Part shown: positions 50,002-60,269 of the stretch, piece after piece
How the letters are laid out: every line of letters begins with the position of its first letter
Position numbering within the stretch: position 1 is the stretch's first letter
NCBI GenBank assembly: GCA_902793375.1
Contig: CADBDE010000016.1
Span: 1-63,291, forward strand
DNA from: an uncultured Erysipelotrichaceae bacterium
GTDB taxonomy: Bacteria > Bacillota_I > Bacilli_A > RF39 > UBA660
Length of the DNA stretch: 63,291 bases
Direction of reading: 5' to 3'
Translations under genes and position numbers: made by a program
The notes under the pieces: generated by a model
The model's database searches: none
What the model was told of the DNA's origin: nothing
The model's input: only the letters and a program-made list of their open reading frames with translations

Positions 50002-52196
50002 ACATCTTCTTTACTAACTTCTTTTTTTTCTTTTTTAGTTTCTTTTTCTTCTTTTTTATCATCTTGGAATACTTTTTTTCTTGAGAAGTTTAATCTACCT
50101 TTTTTATCCCATCCAATACATTTAACTACTATTTCATCACCAAGAGATACTACATCAGTTGTTTTTTCAACACGATCTTTTGCAAGTTCTGAAATGTGAA
50201 CTAATCCTTCACATCCTGGCCATACTTGTACAAAGCATCCAAATTCTTCTATTTTAACTACTTTAGCTGTATATAATTGTCCTTCTTCAACTTCTCTTGT
50301 GATATCTTCTATCATTTTACGAGTCTTTTCAATTACTTCTTTATCAGTATGATAAATAGTTACTCTTCCATCGTCTTCTAAGTCAACTTTAACAGCATTC
50401 ATATCATTAACTGCTTTAACATTACTTGCTTCAAGAATAATCTTAGTAATTGTTTCTCCACCTTTACCAATAACATCTTTGATTTGTTCTGGTTTAATCA
50501 TGAATGAAACAACTTTTGGAGCATACTTAGATACTTCTTTTCTTGGTTCAGGTATTTGACGCTCCATTACGTCCAAGATTTCCATTCTTGCATCTTTTGC
50601 TTGAGCTAAAGCTTCTTTTAATATTTGTTTAGTAATTCCTTTAATTTTGATATCCATTTGAAGTGAACAAATTCCTTCTCTTGTTCCTCCAACTTTAAAG
50701 TCCATATCTCCTAAATGGTCTTCCATACCTTGAATATCAGTTAAAATTGTATAATCATCACCATAAGTGATTAATCCCATAGCTATACCTGCAACTGGTG
50801 CTTTAATAGGAACACCTGCAGCCATTAGTGACATACATCCAGCACAAATTGTAGCTTGTGAACTTGATCCGTTTGATTCAAGTATTTCTGATACTACACG
50901 AACTGTATATGGGAATTCTTCTTCACTAGGCATAACTTGTAAAAGTGCTCTTTCACCTAACGCACCATGACCAATTTCACGTCTTCCTGGTGCTCCATAT
51001 CTTCCAGTTTCTCCTACTGAGAATGCTGGAAAGTTATAATGAAGCATAAATCTTTTTTCTGCTTCTAGTGATAATCCATCAAGTATTTGATGTTCTCCTA
51101 AAGCTCCTAAAGTAGTAACTGCTAAACTTTGTGTTTCTCCACGAGTAAATAATGCAGAACCATGAGTTCTTGGTAAGATATCAATATCAGTTGATAAAGG
51201 ACGTATTTCAGTCATTTTTCTTCCATCAGCTCTTGTTTTTTCTTTAACAACTATTTGTCTAAATAACTCATATTCAATCTCTTCAAGAACTAATTTAACT
51301 TTAGTTATTAATTCTTGGAATTCTTCATCTTTTAATTTATCTTCAAATTCTTCTGTATATTTATTTACTACTTCTTCTTTAACAGCGTCAATTGCAGCAT
51401 ATTTCTCTAGTTTCTCTTTAATTCTTAAAGCTGCATCTAATTTCTTTTCTGCTAATTCTTTAATTTCATTTTTTAACTCATCAGTTATTTCAAGAGTCTC
51501 ATATTCCATATCTTCTTTTCCAATTTCAGCAATAATTTCTTCTTGGAAAGCACACAACTCTTTAATTGCTTCATGACCAAACATTAAGGCATCAAGCATT
51601 AATTCTTCTGATACTTCTTTACTTCCTGCTTCAACCATGTTTATTGCTTCTTTTGTTCCTGCTACTGTTAAATCAAGAACTGACTCTTCAAGTTGTGCAG
51701 GTGTTGGGTTAATTACAAATTCTCCATTAATACATCCAACTTTAACTCCTGCAATTGGTCCATCAAATGGAACTTCACTTATGCTTGTACATAAACTTGA
51801 TCCAAACATTGCAGTAAGTTCTGGTGAATTATCAGTATCTACTGATAATACTGTATTAACTATTTGTACTTCATTTTTAAACCCTTCCTTAAACATAGGT
51901 CTCATAGGTCTATCAATCATTCTTGCAGCAAGTGTTGCAGCATCAGTTGGTTTACCTTCTCTTTTAATAAATCCTCCAGGAATCTTACCAACAGAATATA
52001 ACTTTTCTTGATAGATAACCATTAGTGGAAAGAAATCACTTAATAGATTAGCTTCTTTTTTAACTACTACTGTAGATAAAACTACTGTATCTCCATATCT
52101 TACTAATACAGCACCATTAGCTTGTTTAGCCATTTCTCCATTTTCAACGACTAACTTTCTTCCCCTAAAATCAAATTCAAATACTTTTTTTGACAT
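49986..52196 (-). CDS. pnp: Polynucleotide phosphorylase
   Basis: PNPase degrades RNA 3' to 5' using phosphate and is part of the degradosome. The 736-aa protein has two RNase PH domains (first [19 protein letters not shown]; second [16 protein letters not shown], with [15 protein letters not shown] and [16 protein letters not shown]), a KH domain ([15 protein letters not shown] near 560), S1 ([15 protein letters not shown] near 625), and an acidic/Lys tail. SD GGAGG. It follows rpsO, the classic order, and a long hairpin lies in its leader. Confidence 0.97.
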   Translation of the reverse strand: MSKKVFEFDFRGRKLVVENGEMAKQANGAVLVRYGDTVVLSTVVVKKEANLLSDFFPLMVIYQEKLYSVGKIPGGFIKREGKPTDAATLAARMIDRPMRPMFKEGFKNEVQIVNTVLSVDTDNSPELTAMFGSSLCTSISEVPFDGPIAGVKVGCINGEFVINPTPAQLEESVLDLTVAGTKEAINMVEAGSKEVSEELMLDALMFGHEAIKELCAFQEEIIAEIGKEDMEYETLEITDELKNEIKELAEKKLDAALRIKEKLEKYAAIDAVKEEVVNKYTEEFEDKLKDEEFQELITKVKLVLEEIEYELFRQIVVKEKTRADGRKMTEIRPLSTDIDILPRTHGSALFTRGETQSLAVTTLGALGEHQILDGLSLEAEKRFMLHYNFPAFSVGETGRYGAPGRREIGHGALGERALLQVMPSEEEFPYTVRVVSEILESNGSSSQATICAGCMSLMAAGVPIKAPVAGIAMGLITYGDDYTILTDIQGMEDHLGDMDFKVGGTREGICSLQMDIKIKGITKQILKEALAQAKDARMEILDVMERQIPEPRKEVSKYAPKVVSFMIKPEQIKDVIGKGGETITKIILEASNVKAVNDMNAVKVDLEDDGRVTIYHTDKEVIEKTRKMIEDITREVEEGQLYTAKVVKIEEFGCFVQVWPGCEGLVHISELAKDRVEKTTDVVSLGDEIVVKCIGWDKKGRLNFSRKKVFQDDKKEEKETKKEKKEVSKEDVKEEQ

Positions 52197-52213
52197 TTAC
52201 ATACCTCCTTCTC

Positions 52214-52289
52214 GAGGGCTTATATTATTGTAGTAAAAATAATAAATAATTTTATTAACTTTACTACAATAACATAAATATTCACCCTC
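52214..52289 (-). promoter_or_regulatory. Long hairpin in the pnp leader
   Basis: TTATTGTAGTAAA (52225-52237) pairs perfectly with 52260-52272, and an outer GAGGG / CCCTC (52214-52218 / 52285-52289) extends it. It lies between the rpsO terminator and the pnp SD, the position where E. coli pnp has an RNase III site used in autocontrol. Confidence 0.6.
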
Positions 52290-52299
52290 TAAATATCAA

Positions 52300-52337
52300 A
52301 AAAATAAGACACCAAAAACAAGTGTCTACTTTTTTTA
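52300..52337 (-). terminator. Terminator of rpsO
   Basis: AGACAC / GTGTCT stem, then TTATTTTTTT on the minus strand. Confidence 0.7.
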
Positions 52338-52339
52338 AA

Positions 52340-52609
52340 TTATTTTCTTAAACCAAGTTCAGCAATTACTTTTCTATAACTGTTAATATCAGTTCTAGCA
52401 AGATATGCTAACATAGTTTTTCTTTGACCAACCTTTTTAAGAAGTCCTCTTCTTGAATGGTAGTCATGTTTGTGTTCTTCTAAGTGTTTTGTTAAAGCAT
52501 TGATTTCTGCAGTAAGAATAGCAATTTGTACTTCAGCAGAACCAGTATCTTTAGCATTCTTAGCAAACTTTTTAACTATTTCGCTCTTTTCTTCTTTAGT
52601 TAAAGCCAT
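52340..52609 (-). CDS. rpsO: Ribosomal protein uS15
   Basis: The 89-aa protein has the uS15 pattern: [40 protein letters not shown] and [23 protein letters not shown]. It binds 16S rRNA early in 30S assembly. Its leader is structured and may be the target of autoregulation. SD AGGAGG. Confidence 0.98.
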   Translation of the reverse strand: MALTKEEKSEIVKKFAKNAKDTGSAEVQIAILTAEINALTKHLEEHKHDYHSRRGLLKKVGQRKTMLAYLARTDINSYRKVIAELGLRK

Positions 52610-52690
52610 GTTCTATTTCCTCCTATTTAAATACATTCTATCCGGGTGGTGGTCGGAAAACTCCACTACTCAGGTAAAACAACAATAGTA
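52610..52690 (-). promoter_or_regulatory. Structured rpsO leader, possible S15 autoregulatory site
   Basis: The minus strand reads GTAGTGGAGTTTTCCGACCACCACCCGG, a GC-rich hairpin (GTAGTGG / CCACCAC, one mismatch) in an otherwise AT-rich leader, 30 bases before the SD. S15 leaders in other bacteria fold to mimic the rRNA site with G-U/G-C pairs; the match here is by position and composition only. Confidence 0.45.
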
Positions 52691-52730
52691 GTATACATTA
52701 ATTTATAAAATAAATCAAGTACTATTTTTA

Positions 52731-52907
52731 TTAATCAATTATACTACATTCAATAAGACCTTGTTCATTCGTATGACATTCTGTGTTAGTATGATCACAC
52801 CATTTACAATCATCATCTTTTTTTGAAAATAGTATTACACCAACTATTATTCCAATTACTATAACAGCTAAAATAATAGTTAATATTATTATTTTCTTTT
52901 TTTTCAT
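52731..52907 (-). CDS. Small single-TM protein with Cys-rich tail
   Basis: The 58-aa product starts MKKKKIII, with one strongly hydrophobic helix (about residues 6-28) and an outer tail CKWCDHTNTECHTNEQGLIEC with four Cys. It may bind metal or form disulfides. SD-like TAGGT precedes ATG 52907. A longer in-frame start is possible. The family is unknown. Confidence 0.6.
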   Translation of the reverse strand: MKKKKIIILTIILAVIVIGIIVGVILFSKKDDDCKWCDHTNTECHTNEQGLIECSIID

Positions 52908-52961
52908 TTTAATACCTACTTTATATTTATATATTATCAAATTATATTATTAAAAACAAAT

Positions 52962-52993
52962 AAAAAAATTGGCAAATTTCTTGCCAATCTTTT
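52962..52993 (-). terminator. Terminator of eno
   Basis: ATTGGCAA / TTGCCAAT stem followed by seven T's on the minus strand. Confidence 0.8.
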
Positions 52994-54224
52994 ACTTATT
53001 TAATTCTTCTTCAATTCTCATTAATTGATTATATTTACAAACTCTATCTGTTCTAGACATAGATCCAGTTTTAATTTGTCCAAGATTTAATCCAACTGCT
53101 AAATCTGCAATTGTAGTATCTTCAGTTTCACCACTTCTATGAGAAATGATTGTATTATAGTTATGACTTCTTGCAAGTTCAATAGTCTCTAAAGTTTCAG
53201 TAATTGTTCCAATTTGATTAACTTTTAGAAGTATTGCATTTCCAGCATGTTTATCAATTCCCATTTGTAAACATTCTTTATTAGTAACGAATAAATCATC
53301 TCCTACTAATTGAATTCTGTCTCCCATTCTTTCAGTAATTTTAGTAAATCCTTCCCAATCATTTTCATCTACTGGATCTTCAATAGAAATAATTGGATAT
53401 TTACTAATTAATTCTTCATAAAAATCGATTAACTCATCAGTTGTAAGACTTCTTCCTTCTCCAACTAAATCATATTTTTGTGTTTCTTTGTTATAGAACT
53501 CACTTGCTGCAACATCTATTGCTATACAAACGTCTTTACCTGGTTCATAACCTGCTTTTCTAATTGCTTCCATAATAAGTTCAAATCCTTCAGTATTAGA
53601 TTTTAAGTCAGGAGCAAATCCACCTTCATCTCCAACACCTGTTGCTAAACCTTTACTATTTAATACTTTCTTTAAGTTATGGAATACTTCAGCTCCTACT
53701 CTAACACGTTCATGAATTGTATCTCTTTGGGGAACAATCATGTATTCTTGGAAATCAAGTGAGTTATCAGCATGAGCTCCACCATTTATTATATTCATCA
53801 TTGGTTTTGGTAAGATATCTCCATTTCCAACATAACGATAAAGTGGAGTTTTTTTACTAATTGCACTAGCTTTTAATGCTGCCATACTAATACCAAGTAT
53901 TGCATTTGCTCCATACTTAGATTTAGTCTTTGTACCATCTGCATTAATCATTGCATAATCAAGTGCTTTTTGATCATATGCATCCATTCCAATTACTAAA
54001 TCACGAAGTGGTCCATTAACATTTGCTACAGCGTTTAATACACCTTTTCCCATGAAACGATTTCCACCATCTCTCATTTCAAGTGCTTCACGTTCTCCAG
54101 TTGATGCTCCAGATGGAACAGCAGCTCTACCCATTGTTCCATCTTCAAGATAAACATCTACTTCAACAGTAGGATTTCCTCTTGAATCTAATATTTCTCT
54201 TCCTTTTACTTCAGTTATTTTCAT
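52992..54224 (-). CDS. eno: Enolase
   Basis: Enolase converts 2-phosphoglycerate to phosphoenolpyruvate. The 410-aa protein starts [24 protein letters not shown] and has [17 protein letters not shown]. It also has the catalytic region [21 protein letters not shown], the [13 protein letters not shown] lysine and [19 protein letters not shown]. It ends about 15 residues earlier than most enolases (EEELNK). ATG 54224 has SD GGAGG; the upstream in-frame Met at 54284 lies in glyS and is rejected. Confidence 0.97.
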   Translation of the reverse strand: MKITEVKGREILDSRGNPTVEVDVYLEDGTMGRAAVPSGASTGEREALEMRDGGNRFMGKGVLNAVANVNGPLRDLVIGMDAYDQKALDYAMINADGTKTKSKYGANAILGISMAALKASAISKKTPLYRYVGNGDILPKPMMNIINGGAHADNSLDFQEYMIVPQRDTIHERVRVGAEVFHNLKKVLNSKGLATGVGDEGGFAPDLKSNTEGFELIMEAIRKAGYEPGKDVCIAIDVAASEFYNKETQKYDLVGEGRSLTTDELIDFYEELISKYPIISIEDPVDENDWEGFTKITERMGDRIQLVGDDLFVTNKECLQMGIDKHAGNAILLKVNQIGTITETLETIELARSHNYNTIISHRSGETEDTTIADLAVGLNLGQIKTGSMSRTDRVCKYNQLMRIEEELNK

Positions 54225-54249
54225 ATCTATACCTCCTATATTATTATAA

Positions 54250-55638
54250 CTAATATTTAACTCTTTCTTCAATATATTTTTCAATATCTTCTACTTTTAT
54301 AACTACTTGTTCCATAGAGTCTCTATCTCTTATTGTAACAGTACCATCATTCAATGTATTATCATCAATAGTAACTGCAAATGGAGTACCTACTACATCT
54401 GCTCTTCTATATCTTTTTCCAATATTACCTGAGTCATCATAATCTGCCATAAATCTTTTTGATAAGTTTTCATATATTTCTTCTGCTTTCTCACTATGGT
54501 ATTTCTTAATTAATGGTAATACTACTACTTTATAAGGAGCTAAGAATGGTTTTAGTTTTAATACTTCTCTTTCTTCTCCATTTTCTAAAGTCTCTTTATG
54601 ATAACTTTCAGTAAGCATTGCTAAAACTAATCTATCAACTCCAACAGATGGTTCTATTACATATGGAGTATATTTTTCATTTGTTTCAGGATCTAAATAT
54701 TGTAAGTTTTGTTTAGAATGCTCCATATGAACTTCTAAATCATAATCTGTTCTATCAGCAATACCCCATAATTCTCCCCATCCCATTGGAAATTTATATT
54801 CAATATCAGTTGTTGCTTTTGAGTAAAATGCTAACTCTTCTTTAGAATGATCTCTATATCTACAATTATCTTTAGATAATCCTAAATACTCTAAGAAATT
54901 AAGACAATTATCTTTCCAAAACTTAAACCATTCTAAATCAGTATTTGGTTTACAAAAGAATTCAAGTTCCATTTGTTCAAATTCTCTTACTCTGAAAATA
55001 AAGTTTCCAGGAGTAATTTCATTTCTAAAGCTCTTACCAATTTGTCCAATTCCAAAAGGAACTTTAGCTCTCATACTTCTTTGTACATTCATAAAATTAA
55101 CAAATATACCTTGAGCTGTTTCTCCTCTTAAATATACTGTACTTTTAGACTCTTCAGTAACTCCTTGATGAGTTTCAAATAATAAATTGAATTTTCTAAT
55201 TGGAGTAAAGTCACTAGCTCCACATTTAGGACATGGTATTTTATTATCTTTTATATAGTCTTCAAGTTTTTTATTATCCCATCCATCTCCTGTTTCTTTA
55301 CCATTAGTAAAGTCTTCAATTAATTTATCTGCTCTTTCTCTTGATTTACATTTTCTACAATCAATTAAAGGATCTGCAAAAGATGCAACATGCCCTGATG
55401 CTACCCATACTTCTGGATTCATTAAAATTGCAGAATCAAGTCCATAGTTTTTATAATCTTTATTTCCTTCTTCTATAAACTTTTTCCACCAAGCTTCTTT
55501 AATATTATTTTTTAATTCTCTTCCAAGTGGTCCATAATCCCAAGTATTAGCAAGACCTCCATAAATCTCACTTCCTTGAAAGATAAATCCATATTGCTTA
55601 CAAAAGTTTACTAATTTTTCCATTGTTAACTTTTCCAT
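54250..55638 (-). CDS. glyS: Glycyl-tRNA synthetase, homodimeric type
   Basis: The 462-aa class II enzyme charges tRNA-Gly. It shows [22 protein letters not shown] at the start and a four-Cys zinc module (CRKC near 97, CPKC near 136). Motif 2 ([25 protein letters not shown]), motif 3 ([14 protein letters not shown]) and the anticodon-binding domain follow. It is the single-chain type (GRS1/GlyQS alternative), common in Bacilli-related and archaeal lineages. SD TAGGAGGAA; a T-box leader controls it. eno starts 26 bp downstream. Confidence 0.96.
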   Translation of the reverse strand: MEKLTMEKLVNFCKQYGFIFQGSEIYGGLANTWDYGPLGRELKNNIKEAWWKKFIEEGNKDYKNYGLDSAILMNPEVWVASGHVASFADPLIDCRKCKSRERADKLIEDFTNGKETGDGWDNKKLEDYIKDNKIPCPKCGASDFTPIRKFNLLFETHQGVTEESKSTVYLRGETAQGIFVNFMNVQRSMRAKVPFGIGQIGKSFRNEITPGNFIFRVREFEQMELEFFCKPNTDLEWFKFWKDNCLNFLEYLGLSKDNCRYRDHSKEELAFYSKATTDIEYKFPMGWGELWGIADRTDYDLEVHMEHSKQNLQYLDPETNEKYTPYVIEPSVGVDRLVLAMLTESYHKETLENGEEREVLKLKPFLAPYKVVVLPLIKKYHSEKAEEIYENLSKRFMADYDDSGNIGKRYRRADVVGTPFAVTIDDNTLNDGTVTIRDRDSMEQVVIKVEDIEKYIEERVKY

Positions 55639-55649
55639 ATATTCCTCCT

Positions 55650-55790
55650 AAAAATTAAAAAAGATTCCTCTATTCATAGGGGCGTATTATCGCTGTTCCA
55701 CCCTACTTCATTCTAGAAGAACCTTCATTTACATATTGCTCGCAAGATTCCAACCTTGGTCATCACATTGATATAATTATTCTAATACTT
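55650..55790 (-). promoter_or_regulatory. T-box leader of glyS
   Basis: The minus strand carries GGGTGGAACAGCG, the T-box motif variant with A-C-A. A terminator stem (CCCCTAT / ATAGAGG) and T-run follow, just before the glyS SD. The leader is short, about 140 nt, so stem I must be compact. Uncharged tRNA-Gly should turn on glyS. Confidence 0.82.
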
Positions 55791-55885
55791 TAGTTATATA
55801 AAATCAATAATAAAAACTAAAGTTTTTATCATTAAACATTTTTTTACTGACAATTAATCATTAACTATTATTTTATGAGTTTAAT
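55791..55885. other. Spacer upstream of the glyS leader
   Basis: AT-rich spacer that should hold the glyS promoter; I see no convincing -35/-10 pair and no ORF. Confidence 0.4.
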
Positions 55886-55915
55886 AAAAAAATGAGAACT
55901 GCTTCTCATTTTATA
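55886..55915 (-). terminator. Terminator of the 55911 gene
   Basis: AATGAGAA / TTCTCATT stem plus seven T's on the minus strand. Confidence 0.75.
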
Positions 55916-56759
55916 ATTTTTTAGATAATCTTTTTAATTGTCTTTCTGTTTGAAAATACTCTAAATGATTAATTGGTAATCCAAGTTCTAATCTTTTATC
56001 TAATTCAAACAACTCTTGTGATTTTTTAGTAGCTACTTTTAATGATACATCATACCATGGACGTTTCTCCAAATCTTTTTTCTTTCCAAGAGAATGTAAA
56101 TAGAATATAGTTGGAGATATTAATTTTGATTCATATTTATATCCCTTAAGTTTATTTTTTAATGCAAGTATTTCTTCTATTTTTACAACATTAGGAACTA
56201 AATTTTTAATTGGTTCAATTATTCTATACATATCAGTATGAGCATTTATTTCTGCTAATCTTTCTTCAGGAGCAAATTCATAAAACATATTATAGGTTTG
56301 AATAGATTCATTCATTTTGTTTCTATTATATGTTTCATTATCTCCTGTTTTAACCAATCTACTTAATCTTAAAATATCTGATTCAATATTTGATCCTTCA
56401 AACATATTTTTAATTTGACTTATATGTTCTAATTCATGAAGTAAAAAAGTTGAAATAATAGCATTTTTATAAAATATTTGTTCTTTTTTTGATACTAATC
56501 TTTCATAACCATAATTGTTTTTTACAATTACATCAACTATATCACTATAATATATTATTTTTCTTATATTTAAATCATATGATGCTAGAACCTTATTATC
56601 AGTATTATCTTCGCTAGAAACGAACAATATACTAGTTAAATATTTAGAGAAATTAAAATAATTAGAAATAATTGATATAAATTTTACAATATAATCTTTA
56701 TCAGCAATTTTACCATTTATTGAATAATCATAATATAGTTTTAATAATTCCTCATTCAT
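55911..56759 (-). CDS. Uncharacterised HExxH protein (paralogue of 34425-35285)
   Basis: The 282-aa soluble protein has STFLLHELEHISQIKNMFEG near residue 130, an HExxH zinc-site pattern, and a downstream Glu-rich stretch (YEFAPEERLAEINAHTDMYR near 180) that is a good third-ligand candidate. The rest is helical, ending LEYFQTERQLKRLSKKL. Length and motif placement match the 34425-35285 protein. Zinc peptidase activity is inferred. ATG 56759 follows a weak GGGTG site. Confidence 0.7.
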   Translation of the reverse strand: MNEELLKLYYDYSINGKIADKDYIVKFISIISNYFNFSKYLTSILFVSSEDNTDNKVLASYDLNIRKIIYYSDIVDVIVKNNYGYERLVSKKEQIFYKNAIISTFLLHELEHISQIKNMFEGSNIESDILRLSRLVKTGDNETYNRNKMNESIQTYNMFYEFAPEERLAEINAHTDMYRIIEPIKNLVPNVVKIEEILALKNKLKGYKYESKLISPTIFYLHSLGKKKDLEKRPWYDVSLKVATKKSQELFELDKRLELGLPINHLEYFQTERQLKRLSKKL

Positions 56760-56843
56760 ACAAAACACCCATTTTTATTCTTTTAATACTCTACCCCATT
56801 TGATTGTGCATACTATATCACATTTTAGCTAAAAAGTAAAGAA

Positions 56844-56865
56844 AAATGGGTATTTCTACCCATTT
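56844..56865 (-). terminator. Terminator of the cyclophilin gene
   Basis: AAATGGGTA / TACCCATTT stem with T-rich end on the minus strand. Confidence 0.75.
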
Positions 56866-57461
56866 ACAACATATATTTTTTCTATTATTGGTTGATTTTC
56901 TTTTAATACAGTTCCATTAGAATCTTCAATTTTTGTATTTTTAACAATTTGATCAACGACTTCTATACCATTTGTTACTTTACCAAAAGCCGCATATTGT
57001 CCATCAAGAGATGGATAAGTTTTGTGTACAATAAAGAATTGACAACTTGCAGAGTTATAATCGTTTCCTGCTCTAGCCATAGATATAACACCACGTTCAT
57101 GTTTTAACTCATTTTTAATGCCATTTGCTTCGAACTCACCTTTAATCTTTTGAGATAATCCTCCAGAAGAATTACCTTGCGGAGAACCACCCTGAATCAT
57201 AAATCCATCAATTATTCTATGAAATGTTAATCCATCATAAAAACCACTTTTAACAAGAGATACAAAGTTATCTACTGTTATAGGAGCAAGATTAGGATAT
57301 AATTCTAAACTAATAGTACCATAATTTTTCACTTCAATATTAATATTAATTTGATCTTCATATAATCTTTTTTGTTTATTATCATAATCACTACTTGACT
57401 TGCAAGCAGAAAATAAAGATACTAAACAAATTATTATTAATAAATATATTTTCTTTTTCAT
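56856..57461 (-). CDS. Cyclophilin-type peptidyl-prolyl isomerase lipoprotein
   Basis: The 201-aa protein has a lipoprotein signal (lipobox FSAC, Cys20) and so acts outside the membrane in protein folding. The cyclophilin fold shows APITVDNFVSLVKSGFYDGLTFHRII (catalytic Arg), MIQGGSPQGNSSGG, GVISMARAGNDYNSASCQFFI and LDGQYAAFGKV. Length is normal for a lipid-anchored single-domain cyclophilin. Confidence 0.94.
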   Translation of the reverse strand: MKKKIYLLIIICLVSLFSACKSSSDYDNKQKRLYEDQININIEVKNYGTISLELYPNLAPITVDNFVSLVKSGFYDGLTFHRIIDGFMIQGGSPQGNSSGGLSQKIKGEFEANGIKNELKHERGVISMARAGNDYNSASCQFFIVHKTYPSLDGQYAAFGKVTNGIEVVDQIVKNTKIEDSNGTVLKENQPIIEKIYVVNG

Positions 57462-57570
57462 AATATCTCCTTAATCTAATCATACGTGACCACTTTTTTT
57501 ATATAATTAAACCTAATTTTAGTTACCTTTATACTATTTATCAATACCTTATTTAAAAAATTTTATTTTT

Positions 57571-59988
57571 TTATTTATCTATAGCTTCCATATCTAATTC
57601 AATCTTATCTATATTATGAGATTCCTTAATCTTCTTTAACTTAAGATTTTCAATGAATAAAGTAGCTTTGAAATCTTTAATAGATTTATTAATTGCATCT
57701 TCTAAATCTTCATTAACACTTATCTCAAGATTCTTTATTGGAGTCTTTAATGAAACACTATTAATTGTCTTCTCTCCTCTTGCTTGAGAAATGATATCAA
57801 CGATTGAATCACCATTTTTAACTTCTTTTGCAAAATCAAATTCTAATGGTTTAATAACAGTTAAGTGAATTGATTTATTATCATGGAATAATTCTTGATA
57901 AATCTCTTCTGTTATAAATGGGAAGTAAATACTAAAGTCTTGTAATAGTTTATATAGAATTGTATAAACTGTCTTTTGCCCAGAATATCTAGCTTTTTCT
58001 CCAAACTCTTCAGGTCTATATAATCTATGTTTAACTATTTCAATATAGTTATCACAGAAATTCCAGAAGAATTTTTCTAAGTGATTTAAAGCAAGTCCAA
58101 TCTCATAATCATCTAGATATTTTATATATCCTTTTTCCATTTCTTGGAAGCTTCCTAAAATCCATTTATCAATATATTCAAAATCTTCAAAATCTTTATC
58201 TTTATAATCTTCAAGATGCATTTCAATAAACTTTGATACATTCCAAATCTTATTTACTAATTTTTTACCTCTTAAGAATGTTTCATCATTAAATATTATA
58301 TCTGTTCCAAGTTTTCCTGATCCAGCCCAATATCTTACGATATCTGCTCCATATGTATCTAATAATTCAAATGGTTCCATCTTAGAGTTACTTTTACTCT
58401 TCGATATTTTTTCACCTTTATTTGCCATTACAAATCCTGAAATCATTACATCATTCCATGGTTTCATTCCAAAGTTATAATAACTTTTAACTATACTATA
58501 AAAATCCCAAGTTCTAATTATATCATGAGCATTACATCTTAATGTCATAGGCTTTAATAAGTCTTCTAATGAATCTTTTTCTTTATATCTCATATTCAAA
58601 AGTGGAGTAACACTAGAAGTTTGCCATGTATCCATAATATCTTTTTCTGGAATAAATTCACTACATCCACATTCACATTTTTTTGTTTTTGGTTTATCTG
58701 TTAATGGATTTACTGGAAGTTGTGATTTATCAGCAAGAATTACTTTTCCACAATCTTTACAATACCATACTGGAAAAGGAACTCCAAAATATCTTTGTCT
58801 TGAAATACACCAATCCCACGCGATATTATTAACCCATTCATTATATCTAGATTGCATATGTTTTGGATACCAATCGATATTATCACCTATTTTTAAGAAG
58901 TCTTCTTTATGATTCATAATATCAATAAACCATTGATTCATAACAGAATATTCTACTTCTTTTCCACATCTTTCATGTGTTTGAACTTCATGTTCTAAGT
59001 CTTCTTGTTTAACTAAATATCCAGCTTCCCTAAAATCTTCAATTATTTTTGCTCTTGCTTCTTTAATCTTTAATCCACCATAATTTTTAACTGTATCTAC
59101 AATTCTTCCATCTTTAGTAAATATATTTTTTAAAGGTAAATTATATTTCTTCCACCATTCAATATCTGTTTGATCTCCAAAAGTACAACACATAACTACA
59201 CCAGTACCTTTGTCAATTGCAACTTTATCATCTGCTAAAATTGGCACGTTCTCATCAATAACAGGAATATGAGCAGTTTTGCCAATTAAATGTTTATGTT
59301 TTGGATCAACTGGATTAACAAAAACACATACAATTGCTGGGATTAATTCAGGTCTTGTTGTTGCAATTGTAAAAGTTTCTCCATCTGTTGTTTCATAGTT
59401 TAAATAATTAAATTGTGTTTTAATAGTTTTTGTTTCAAGTTCAGCTTGAGCAATTGATGTTAAACATTCATTACACCATAATGCTGGACTTTCTTTATGA
59501 TAACAAGCATTCTTTTCAACAAGTTCAATAAATGATAATTGACTAATTTTTTGAGAAGATTTACTAACCGTTTTATATGCATTATTAATATCTGCACTAA
59601 AACCTGCTCTTTTAAACAATTTTTTAAACTCTGCTTCATATTTATCAGTTGTTTCAAAACAAAGTTTATTAAACTCTTCTCTTCCAATTTCATGAGCTTT
59701 TTTACCTTGTTCTTTTTCAACTAATCTTTCACTAGGAAGTCCATTATCATCAAAACCAAATGGATAAAAAACATTAAAGCCTCTTAATCTTTTATATCTT
59801 GCAATCATCTCTGCTTGACTATATGAAAAAATGTGACCTATATGTATTTTTCCATTAACAGTTGGAGGCGGTGTATCTATTGAATAAATCTCTCTTTTAT
59901 CTGGTTTAAATTCATAGATTTTATTCTCTTCCCAATAATTCATCCATTTTTCTTCTTTTTCTTGTGTATTATATTTCTTATCTAACAT
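57571..59988 (-). CDS. valS: Valyl-tRNA synthetase, archaeal-type
   Basis: The 805-aa class I enzyme charges tRNA-Val. It has TPPPTVNGKIHIGHIFS (HIGH motif at about 45), KISKSKSN (KMSKS-like), a CP1 editing domain with TIATTRPELIP and zinc cysteines (WCNEC near 175; CKDCGK and CECGC near 430-460). The region FDDNGLPSERLVEK replaces the bacterial TDHAGIATQ and is the form seen in archaea and Rickettsia. The C-terminal coiled coil of bacterial ValRS is absent. ATG 59988 follows SD GGAGATG. A T-box leader precedes it. Confidence 0.95.
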   Translation of the reverse strand: MLDKKYNTQEKEEKWMNYWEENKIYEFKPDKREIYSIDTPPPTVNGKIHIGHIFSYSQAEMIARYKRLRGFNVFYPFGFDDNGLPSERLVEKEQGKKAHEIGREEFNKLCFETTDKYEAEFKKLFKRAGFSADINNAYKTVSKSSQKISQLSFIELVEKNACYHKESPALWCNECLTSIAQAELETKTIKTQFNYLNYETTDGETFTIATTRPELIPAIVCVFVNPVDPKHKHLIGKTAHIPVIDENVPILADDKVAIDKGTGVVMCCTFGDQTDIEWWKKYNLPLKNIFTKDGRIVDTVKNYGGLKIKEARAKIIEDFREAGYLVKQEDLEHEVQTHERCGKEVEYSVMNQWFIDIMNHKEDFLKIGDNIDWYPKHMQSRYNEWVNNIAWDWCISRQRYFGVPFPVWYCKDCGKVILADKSQLPVNPLTDKPKTKKCECGCSEFIPEKDIMDTWQTSSVTPLLNMRYKEKDSLEDLLKPMTLRCNAHDIIRTWDFYSIVKSYYNFGMKPWNDVMISGFVMANKGEKISKSKSNSKMEPFELLDTYGADIVRYWAGSGKLGTDIIFNDETFLRGKKLVNKIWNVSKFIEMHLEDYKDKDFEDFEYIDKWILGSFQEMEKGYIKYLDDYEIGLALNHLEKFFWNFCDNYIEIVKHRLYRPEEFGEKARYSGQKTVYTILYKLLQDFSIYFPFITEEIYQELFHDNKSIHLTVIKPLEFDFAKEVKNGDSIVDIISQARGEKTINSVSLKTPIKNLEISVNEDLEDAINKSIKDFKATLFIENLKLKKIKESHNIDKIELDMEAIDK

Positions 59989-60009
59989 AAAAACATCTCC
60001 TTTATACAA

Positions 60010-60229
60010 ATAAAAAAACTCATCCTAATTAAGGACGAGTTATCGCGGTACCACCTTATTTTGTAGAATAATTCTACACACTTAATACTTTAACGCAAGT
60101 AATACGGATTTCTCTATTTACTTAAGAAATCAACTCCGTTGCTACCTTCTATTAGTTAATTTACAAGTTTCCACCAAACACTTGCTCTCTTTAAAACGCT
60201 CTAATATACTCCTCAACTTCAATGTAATT
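60010..60229 (-). promoter_or_regulatory. T-box leader of valS
   Basis: The minus strand shows AAGGTGGTACCGCGAT, a consensus T-box. The terminator (AACTCGTCCT / AGGATGAGTT plus seven T's) follows. Stem I with a GGTGGAA distal loop lies at about 60160-60210. Uncharged tRNA-Val should activate valS. Confidence 0.9.
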
Positions 60230-60235
60230 GTTTAG

Positions 60236-60264
60236 ATTATAGTATAATTTTAATATTTTGTAAA
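60236..60264 (-). promoter_or_regulatory. Promoter of the valS leader
   Basis: TTTACA (60264-60259) and TATAAT (60241-60236) with a 17-bp spacer on the minus strand. Confidence 0.7.
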
Positions 60265-60269
60265 TATCT

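Noticed and set aside
59460-59720. 86-aa minus ORF inside valS
   Set aside because: Another frame of valS with Lys/Leu-rich composition; valS covers the region with all motifs intact.
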